Shown here: positions 1 through 5,240 of the stretch, one piece after another
How positions within the stretch are numbered: the first letter of the stretch is position 1
Layout: every line of letters begins with the position of its first letter
Source of the DNA: an uncultured Burkholderiales bacterium
GTDB taxonomy: Bacteria > Pseudomonadota > Gammaproteobacteria > Burkholderiales > Burkholderiaceae_E
Reading direction: 5' to 3'
Length of the DNA stretch: 5,240 nucleotides
Assembly: GCA_903923345.1 (NCBI GenBank)
Contig: CAIXXI010000173.1
Location: 1-5,240 of the forward strand
Position numbers and translations under genes: made by a program
Notes under the pieces: generated by a model
The model's input: only the letters and a program-made list of their open reading frames with translations
The model's database searches: none
What the model was told of the DNA's origin: nothing

Positions 1-579
1 CGCATCGGCTTCGACGGGGTCTGCGGTGAACTCAACGTGCTCAAATCGCTCTGGACATCGCGGGTCACGTCGCATGTGCCGCTGCGCGAAGTCAGTGAAT
101 TGCTGACCTCGCAAAAGGTGGTTGATGCGATCGTGATGATCACCGACGCCTTGAGGGCCTCCGGGCATGCTGCACCCCGGATTGCCGTGTGCGGCCTGAA
201 TCCGCACAACGGTGACAACGGCAACTATGGCGATGAAGAAGGTCGCATCATCGAACCCGCGGTGCAGCAGGCCCGCCTGCTCGGCTACCCGGCCGATGGG
301 CCTTTCCCAGCCGATACCGCATTCGTCCGGGCCCAACGGGCTGAAAGCGGCTATGACGGCGTGGTCACGATGTATCACGACCAGGGCCAGATCGCGATGA
401 AGCTGATGGGCTTCGAGCACGGCGTGACGGTTCAAGGCGGGCTGCCGATCCCGATCACCACGCCGGCTCACGGCACGGCTTACGACATCGCGGGTCAGGG
501 AAAGGCCAACCCGAGCGCGATGTTCAATGCCTTCGATCTGGCCTGTCGCATGGGCTCGCGCAGTTCAGCGCGTGCCTGA
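1..579 (+). CDS. pdxA: PdxA-family 4-hydroxythreonine-4-phosphate dehydrogenase-like protein, C-terminal part (5' end outside window)
   Basis: The reading frame is open from base 1 and ends at TGA 577-579, giving 192 residues, a little over half of the usual ~330-residue PdxA length. A GTG at 37 lies inside the continuous frame and is not the start. PdxA enzymes are cytoplasmic, NAD-dependent and use a divalent metal; they oxidise and decarboxylate 4-phosphohydroxy-L-threonine in pyridoxal phosphate synthesis. All three metal-ligand histidines of the family are visible: H25 in SHVPL, H69 in GLNPHNGD and H126 in MYHDQG. They are followed by a GLPIPITTPAHGTAYDIAGQGKA segment that matches the family's HGTA..IAG.GKA block. 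The middle of that segment differs from E. coli-type PdxA (GLPFIRTSVDHGTA). The protein may therefore be a paralogue acting on another 4-phosphorylated acid (PdxA2-like, as in D-threonate or D-erythronate catabolism) rather than the vitamin B6 enzyme. The family is secure; the substrate is not. The last 15 bases overlap the convergent efflux gene. Confidence 0.9.
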   Translation, partial: RIGFDGVCGELNVLKSLWTSRVTSHVPLREVSELLTSQKVVDAIVMITDALRASGHAAPRIAVCGLNPHNGDNGNYGDEEGRIIEPAVQQARLLGYPADGPFPADTAFVRAQRAESGYDGVVTMYHDQGQIAMKLMGFEHGVTVQGGLPIPITTPAHGTAYDIAGQGKANPSAMFNAFDLACRMGSRSSARA

Positions 580-2064
580 ACATCCCGCAGTCGGTTTAGA
601 GGTCGGGTTCAAGGTCGGGTTTGCCGCCGAGCACTCGGGCACGCAGGCGTCACCACATGATCGTGCGGCCACCTGGTCGACCCATCCGCCACCCATCGAC
701 TTGTAGACGTTGACCGCTGCGACCAGCGACTGGCCAAGGTCCTGCGCATAGGTGAGCTCGGCTGGAAAGAGCTGTTGCTGGGCATTCAGAACCGCCAGGT
801 AATCGGTGACGCCACCGTTGTAACGCAGCGTCGACAAACGCAGGGTCTGCGTCAGCGAATCGATTCGACGCTTCTCGGCCTGAAGCTGCTCAAGATATTT
901 CTCGCGGCTTACCAGCGCATTTTCGACATCGGCAAATGCCGTCTGCACCACGGATCGGTAGTTGAATTCGGCCGCGCGCTGCTGCGCTTCGGCCTGGGCC
1001 ACCTGCCCATCAATCAGACCGCCCGTGAAAATCGGGCCCACCAGTCCGGCACCGAAGCTCCAGGTTCGTGCTGTCGCTGCCAGCAGATTCGAAAGATCGC
1101 CACTGGCAAAACCAAGGCCTGCGGTCAGTGAAATCGACGGGTAGTACTGCGCCCTGGCTGCACCGATACGCGCATTGGCAGCAATCAGCTGCTGTTCGGC
1201 CTGCGCGATGTCGGGCCTGCGCTTCAGGAGTTCAGAGGCAAGCCCCGCTGGCACAGCGGGCGCACGCAGTTGCGTCAGGGTCAGACCCCGCTCGATCGGG
1301 CCCGGATTGCGCCCGAGCAGCAGACACAGTGCCTGCTCGGTGAGGGCAATCTCGCGCTGGATCTGCGGAATCGCCTGAGCCGCAGCCTCGTACTGTGACC
1401 GGGCTTGTTCGACGGTCAGCTGCGAGATCTGCCCGTACTTGAACTGCAACTCGAACAGCCTCACCGCCTCGGCATAGGTGGCCAGCGAGCGTTGCGCGAT
1501 GGCGAGCTGTTCATCCAGAACGCGAAGCTGGATGTAGGTATTGGCCACCGAGGTGACCAGCGTCAGGGCGACCCCGCGTCGGGCCTCGTCACTGGCCAGC
1601 ACCTGCGCACGGGCGGCTTCGGACAGGCGCTTGATGCGCCCCCAAAGGTCAAGCTCCCAGCTCGCACCCAGCAACGCGTTATAGGCATTTTGCGGGTTGG
1701 GAATGGCTGAATTGAACGGTGTGGCATTGCGCTCGGAAAACCTCTGGCGGGCCGCATTGGCCTGGTAGCCCACCTGCGGATACAGGCCCGCCCGGGTCTG
1801 CGTCACCACCGCGGCCGCCGCTTGAACATTGGCCACTGCAATCTGCACGTTCGGATTGCGGACGAGTGCCTCTTCGATCAGCGCATCGAGCACCGGATCA
1901 CCGAACTGACGCCACCAGGCGGTATCCGCCGCGTTCACCGCGAGCGGCGTCGGCGTGCGCCAGGATGAGGGCGTGGGCACTTCTGGGCGGGAATACTCCG
2001 GCCCAGTCACTGAACAGCCACCGATCAGGAGCAACGCGGCCGTCACAACACAGAGCGCGCGCAT
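565..2064 (-). CDS. Outer-membrane efflux lipoprotein, OprM/NodT-type channel of an RND tripartite pump
   Basis: This 499-residue protein is a TolC-like trimeric exit duct that joins an RND pump to the outside. The start chosen is ATG 2064-2062. It gives a short lipoprotein signal peptide (MRAL, then a hydrophobic stretch) ending in lipobox IGG-C with lipid-bearing C17, and S18 at +2 fits outer-membrane sorting. The frame stays open upstream to 2187, but that extension is Arg-rich, overlaps the pump gene and would bury the signal. Family hallmarks are GPEYSRP (21-27), WWRQFGDPVLDALIEEAL (50-67), a first OEP repeat with WELDLWGRIKR (136-146), LKRRPDIAQAEQQLIAANARIGAARAQYYPSISL (280-313), a second repeat with FTGGLIDGQVAQAEAQ (346-361), YNGGVTDYLAVLNAQQQLF (415-433) and the terminal GGGW (458-461). 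Proteins of this family usually end soon after GGGW. Here 38 more residues follow, with four Cys and an NPT repeat. The gene starts one base after the pump stop codon, so it is the downstream gene of the same operon. Which drugs or solvents it exports cannot be told from sequence. Confidence 0.95.
   Translation of the reverse strand: MRALCVVTAALLLIGGCSVTGPEYSRPEVPTPSSWRTPTPLAVNAADTAWWRQFGDPVLDALIEEALVRNPNVQIAVANVQAAAAVVTQTRAGLYPQVGYQANAARQRFSERNATPFNSAIPNPQNAYNALLGASWELDLWGRIKRLSEAARAQVLASDEARRGVALTLVTSVANTYIQLRVLDEQLAIAQRSLATYAEAVRLFELQFKYGQISQLTVEQARSQYEAAAQAIPQIQREIALTEQALCLLLGRNPGPIERGLTLTQLRAPAVPAGLASELLKRRPDIAQAEQQLIAANARIGAARAQYYPSISLTAGLGFASGDLSNLLAATARTWSFGAGLVGPIFTGGLIDGQVAQAEAQQRAAEFNYRSVVQTAFADVENALVSREKYLEQLQAEKRRIDSLTQTLRLSTLRYNGGVTDYLAVLNAQQQLFPAELTYAQDLGQSLVAAVNVYKSMGGGWVDQVAARSCGDACVPECSAANPTLNPTSKPTAGCSGTR
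588..623 (-). repeat. Three tandem 12-base units encoding an NPT-type tetrapeptide repeat
   Basis: Three adjacent 12-base units are visible on the plus strand: 588-599 (cagtcggtttag, degenerate), 600-611 (aggtcgggttca) and 612-623 (aggtcgggtttg). The last two share ten identical leading bases. Twelve bases equals four codons, so on the minus strand they encode NPTL-NPTS-KPTA near the end of the channel lipoprotein (residues 482-493). The repeat lies in the unusual tail after the family's conserved GGGW end. It probably arose by slippage or local duplication. Confidence 0.6.
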
Positions 2065-2065
2065 G

Positions 2066-5000
2066 TCAGTGCCCCTTCCCGGCAGTCTCGCTGCCATCGC
2101 CATGAGTGGCCCCGTCTGTGCCCCCCTGTGTCGCCCCAGGCGCCGCATCGCCGTCAGTCGCCTTGCCGCGCGAGGCCAGCTTGTCAAAGAGGTAGAAGAA
2201 CAGGGGCACGAACAGCAGCGCCAACGTGCTCGCCCCGATCATCCCGCCGATGATGCCGGTGCCCAGAGAATGGCGGGCATTGGCGCCCGCACCCACTGCA
2301 ATCGCCAGAGGAATACAGCCAAAGATAAAGGCCAGCGAAGTCATGATGATCGGGCGAAGCCGCAACTCGCCCGCCTCGACTGCAGCATCGAAGGCCGAAC
2401 GCCCCTTGTGGCGCAATTCGACTGCGAATTCGACGATCAGAATCGCGTTCTTGGCAGCCAGCCCCACCAGCACCAGCAGGCCAATCTGGAAATAGACATC
2501 GTTTTCCAGCCCACGCGCCCAGGTCGCCAGCAAGGCGCCGATCACACCGAAGGGAATGGCGGTGAGCACAGCCCCGGGCAGTGACCAGGACTCATACATC
2601 GCCGCCAGGATGAGGAAGACAATCAGGATCCCGAACACGAATGCAACCGTGGAACTGCTGCCCGACTGGATCTCCTCGTAGGCCATGCCCGACCAGGCAA
2701 AGTCATAGCCTTCAGGCAACACCTTGCGGGCCTCCTCCTGCATCACCCGGATCGCGTCGCCCGAGCTGTAACCCGGTGCGGCCGAACCGGTCACCTGTGC
2801 AGCCGGAAAGCCGTTGAAGTGCGGCACCAGGTCGGGGCCGGTGACGTACTCGGTGGTGACGATCGAAGACAAAGGAACCATCTTTCCACTGTTCGAGCGG
2901 GTGTAGAGGCGGGTGATGTCCTCGGGCTTTTCCCGATACGGCGCATCGGCCTGCAGGATCACGTTCCAGACCCGGCTGTACTGCGTGAACTGGCTCACCA
3001 CGATCGAGCCGAAATGCCCCTGCAGGGTGCTGTAGACATCGCCCACCGGCACGTCGAGCAGCGTTGCCCGCGATCGATCGACATTGGCGCGCAATTGCTG
3101 AGACACCGCGCGGAAGGTCGAGTTCAGGCCGGTCAGTTCGGGGCGCTTTCGAACGGCGGCAAGAAACTCGTTGGTGACCTCGGACAGACGCGCGGGGTCG
3201 CCCGCGGCTTTGTCCTGAATCCAGAACTCGAAGCCACCACTGGTACCGATACCCGGAATGGCCGGCGGCGCAATCGGAATCATCACGCCTGAATCGATTG
3301 CCTTGGACTCGTTCCAGACGCCAAGCAAGACGGCCTTGGCATTTTCGGCCTTGGCTTTTTCAACCGTGGAATAGCGCTCCTTGAAGTCGGTGAACGTGAC
3401 GAAGAAGGTCGCTGCATTCGGCTTGGACTGGCCATCAATCAGGCTGAAGCCATTGACGATGGTCCGATTGGCCACTGCCTTGTTCGCAGCGAACAAGGCA
3501 TCGATCTGCTCGGAGGTTTGAATCGTGCGCTTGAGCGTGGCCGAGTCGGGCAGCATCACCTGGGCCAGCACATAGCCCTGGTCCTCATTCGGAACGAAGC
3601 TCGAGGGAATGAGCCGGAACAACCAGACGATTCCAGCCAGCATCACCGCGATCGTGACGAAGGCGACGATCATGCGACGGATGATGAACTGAACGGTTCT
3701 GCCGTAGGACTTCGTGACCCGATCGAACCAGTTGTTGAACCAGGCGAAAAAGCCTCTCTTTGGCTTGTCCGAATGCTTGAGCATGATCGCCGACATGGCC
3801 GGCGTCAGCGTGAGAGCCACGAAACCCGACAGCGCCAGCGACAAGACGATGGTCAGCGCAAACTGCTTGTAGAGCTGCCCGGTGGTGCCCGGCAGAAAAG
3901 CGGCCGGCACGAACACCGCAGCCATCACCAGCACCACCGCAATCACCGGGCCGGCCACCTCCTCCATCGCCCGGATGGTGGCTTCTTTGGGCGGCAGGTG
4001 GTGCTCGACCATGTTGCGCTCGACGTTCTCGACCACCACGATCGCGTCATCGACGACCATGCCGATCGCCAGTACCATGCCAAACAGCGTGAGCAGGTTG
4101 ATCGAGAATCCCAGCGCCAGCATGCCGGCGAAGGTGCCGATCAGCGAGACGAAGATCGCCACCGTACAGATCACCGTGGCGCGGAAACTTTGCAGAAAGA
4201 GGTAGACCACCAGCACCACCAGGATGATCGCCTCGACCAGGGTATGCAGCACTTCTTCGATCGACAGGCGAACGAAGTCGGTGGTGTCCAGCGCGATCTC
4301 GTAATCGATCCCGGCTGGCATGGTCTTTTTCAGATCCTCCATGGTCTTTCTGACCGCTTTGGAGACATCCATGCCATTGGCGCCCGGCTGCTGGTAGATC
4401 GCAATCGGGGTTGCCGGAGCGCCGTTGAGCCGGCTGTCATCGTTGTAGGCCCGACGCCCGGTTTCAGCGCGAGCGACATCCTTGAGCCTGACGATCGCGC
4501 TGCCATCGGGATTCGCCCGCAGGATGATGTCCTCGTACTTGCGCGGGTCGATGAAGGGCGACTGGGTCACCACCGGGAAATTGAGCTGGGTCGCGCCGGC
4601 CGAGGGTTCCTGATTGACCTGACCCGCGCCGATCACCGCATTCTGGGTGGCCACTGCATTCTTGATGTCGGTGGTCGTGATGCCCAGCGAGGTCATGCGG
4701 TCCGGATTCATCCACAGCCGCATGGCCTGGTCGGGCATGCCGAAGATCTGAGCCTGCCCGGCCCCTTCGACCCGCTTGATCGCATCGAGCACATAGACGT
4801 TGGCGTAGTTGCGGACGTAGTCAGGGGTGTATCGCCCCTCCTTGTCGTAGAGCGAGATGATCATCAGCGTGCTCGACGACTTCTTCTGCACCGACACGCC
4901 GTTTTGCGTCACCGCCTGTGGCAGTTGCGGCAAGGCCAGGTTCACTCGGTTCTGCACCTGGACCTGAGCGATGTCCGGATCGGTTTCCAGCGAAAAATAG

Positions 5001-5240
5001 ACCGTGATCGACAGTTGCCCGGTGTTGGAGCTCACCGAGGTCATATAGAGCATGTTGTCGACGCCGGTGAGCTGCGCCTCGATGGGCGAGGCCACCGAAT
5101 CGCCCACGGTCTTGGAATCCGCGCCGGGATAGATCGCCGTGATCTGAATCTGGACCGGCGTGATCGTCGGGTACTGGGCGATCGGCAGGAACTTCGCACA
5201 GACCAGGCCGGCGATCACGATCAGCAGCGACAGGACGGTC
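2066..5240 (-). CDS. RND multidrug efflux transporter, HAE-1 family (AcrB/MexB-type), N-terminus outside window
   Basis: This is the inner-membrane, proton-driven pump of a tripartite exporter. The frame is open to the right edge. About 1057 residues are visible and alignment by eye with AcrB suggests roughly 12 are missing. Residues below are counted from the GTG codon at 5218, which is internal and not the start. TM1 ends before LPIAQYPTITP (11-21). The first porter and docking region follows to about 320, then TM2-TM6 at about 324-478, TM7 at about 515-535, the second periplasmic loop at about 540-855, and TM8-TM12 at about 856-1011. The proton relay is intact: D390 and D391 in GMVVDDAIVVVENVER (TM4), K923 in AAKNAILIVEFA (TM10), R953 and T960 in LRLRPIIMTSLAF, matching AcrB D407, D408, K940, R971 and T978. 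These residues and the hydrophobic porter place it with drug-type HAE-1 pumps rather than metal-exporting CusA types. The last ~38 residues form a Gly/Asp/Thr-rich tail. The stop is one base before the channel gene start. A membrane-fusion gene is expected upstream, beyond 5240. Confidence 0.97.
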   Translation of the reverse strand, partial: TVLSLLIVIAGLVCAKFLPIAQYPTITPVQIQITAIYPGADSKTVGDSVASPIEAQLTGVDNMLYMTSVSSNTGQLSITVYFSLETDPDIAQVQVQNRVNLALPQLPQAVTQNGVSVQKKSSSTLMIISLYDKEGRYTPDYVRNYANVYVLDAIKRVEGAGQAQIFGMPDQAMRLWMNPDRMTSLGITTTDIKNAVATQNAVIGAGQVNQEPSAGATQLNFPVVTQSPFIDPRKYEDIILRANPDGSAIVRLKDVARAETGRRAYNDDSRLNGAPATPIAIYQQPGANGMDVSKAVRKTMEDLKKTMPAGIDYEIALDTTDFVRLSIEEVLHTLVEAIILVVLVVYLFLQSFRATVICTVAIFVSLIGTFAGMLALGFSINLLTLFGMVLAIGMVVDDAIVVVENVERNMVEHHLPPKEATIRAMEEVAGPVIAVVLVMAAVFVPAAFLPGTTGQLYKQFALTIVLSLALSGFVALTLTPAMSAIMLKHSDKPKRGFFAWFNNWFDRVTKSYGRTVQFIIRRMIVAFVTIAVMLAGIVWLFRLIPSSFVPNEDQGYVLAQVMLPDSATLKRTIQTSEQIDALFAANKAVANRTIVNGFSLIDGQSKPNAATFFVTFTDFKERYSTVEKAKAENAKAVLLGVWNESKAIDSGVMIPIAPPAIPGIGTSGGFEFWIQDKAAGDPARLSEVTNEFLAAVRKRPELTGLNSTFRAVSQQLRANVDRSRATLLDVPVGDVYSTLQGHFGSIVVSQFTQYSRVWNVILQADAPYREKPEDITRLYTRSNSGKMVPLSSIVTTEYVTGPDLVPHFNGFPAAQVTGSAAPGYSSGDAIRVMQEEARKVLPEGYDFAWSGMAYEEIQSGSSSTVAFVFGILIVFLILAAMYESWSLPGAVLTAIPFGVIGALLATWARGLENDVYFQIGLLVLVGLAAKNAILIVEFAVELRHKGRSAFDAAVEAGELRLRPIIMTSLAFIFGCIPLAIAVGAGANARHSLGTGIIGGMIGASTLALLFVPLFFYLFDKLASRGKATDGDAAPGATQGGTDGATHGDGSETAGKGH
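2072..2080 (-). promoter_or_regulatory. Ribosome binding site of the outer-membrane channel gene
   Basis: On the minus strand GGGAAGGGG lies 7 bases before ATG 2064-2062, inside the last codons of the pump gene. This purine-rich stretch is a plausible Shine-Dalgarno and supports the lipoprotein start at 2064 over any upstream in-frame start. The arrangement TGA-C-ATG suggests translational coupling to the pump gene. It is an inference from spacing and composition only. Confidence 0.5.
3477..3499. repeat. Perfect inverted repeat, 11-base arms with 1-base centre, inside the RND gene
   Basis: GCCTTGTTCGC (3477-3487), one central A (3488), then GCGAACAAGGC (3489-3499), which is the exact reverse complement of the left arm. 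It lies within the pump coding region, at codons for about residues 574-581 (ALFAANKA), in the periplasmic domain after TM7. As RNA it could form a stem once the central bases open into a loop. There is no following U-tract, so it is not a classical terminator. Function is unknown and it may be a coding coincidence. Confidence 0.45.

Noticed and set aside
627..638. CCGAG-CA-CTCGG inverted repeat near the convergent gene ends, as a possible terminator
   Set aside because: The stem is only five pairs, the two-base loop is too tight and no T-tract follows on either strand.
1244..1260. CCCGCTG-GCA-CAGCGGG hairpin inside the channel gene
   Set aside because: Seven-base GC-rich arms with a short loop are expected by chance in DNA of this composition, and it lies within a conserved coding region without a T-tract.
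775..2105. Several plus-strand open frames (775-1131, 1405-1710, 1719-2105 and others) opposite the channel gene
   Set aside because: They are antisense to a conserved efflux gene, resemble no family I know and mirror its codon pattern.
2065..2187. Longer in-frame start for the channel lipoprotein, adding 41 residues
   Set aside because: The extra residues are Arg-rich, overlap the pump's C-terminus in another frame and would place the lipoprotein signal internally. ATG 2064 has a purine-rich ribosome binding site and an ideal signal peptide with lipobox.
2411..2433. Near-direct repeat of AATTCGAC in the pump gene
   Set aside because: It encodes the conserved TM10 end (IVEFAVEL), where the similar V-E codon pairs explain the repetition.
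1955..2584. 209-codon open frame on the plus strand across the pump/channel junction
   Set aside because: It lies wholly antisense to two well-supported genes. Its translation is rich in Arg, Gln and His with no recognisable domain, typical of a GC-rich shadow frame.
2819..4205. Plus-strand open frames (2819-3292, 3882-4205) and a minus-strand alternate frame (4464-4715) inside the pump gene
   Set aside because: The pump frame is continuous and conserved throughout. These are out-of-frame readings of the same DNA.

Overview
The window is GC-rich, densely coded bacterial DNA. The three proteins look proteobacterial: a PdxA-family dehydrogenase, and an RND pump encoded next to a lipoprotein outer-membrane channel. 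Base composition and protein style would fit a betaproteobacterium (Burkholderiales-like). That is an inference from general resemblance, not a database result.

Layout: positions 1-579 (+) carry the C-terminal part of a PdxA-like metal-dependent dehydrogenase whose start lies before the window. Positions 565-2064 (-) carry a complete outer-membrane efflux lipoprotein of the OprM/TolC type (NodT group). Positions 2066-5240 (-) carry an almost complete HAE-1-type RND efflux transporter of the AcrB/MexB type, missing only about a dozen N-terminal residues beyond the right edge. There is no intergenic space. The pump and channel genes are separated by one base and are almost certainly co-transcribed. 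The channel gene and the pdxA-like gene converge and overlap by 15 bp at their 3' ends.

How the genes work together: the RND protein is the proton-driven inner-membrane pump and the lipoprotein is the outer-membrane exit duct. The third part, a periplasmic membrane-fusion protein, is not in the window. By the usual MFP-RND-OMF gene order it should lie just beyond position 5240. The PdxA-like gene is on the other strand and probably belongs to a separate metabolic operon.

No new system is visible. The points most worth a second look are an odd Cys-containing, repeat-encoded C-terminal tail on the channel protein, the reciprocal stop-codon overlap of the two convergent genes, and a 23-bp perfect interrupted palindrome inside the pump gene. 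No RNA genes, mobile elements, CRISPR arrays or convincing terminators were seen.
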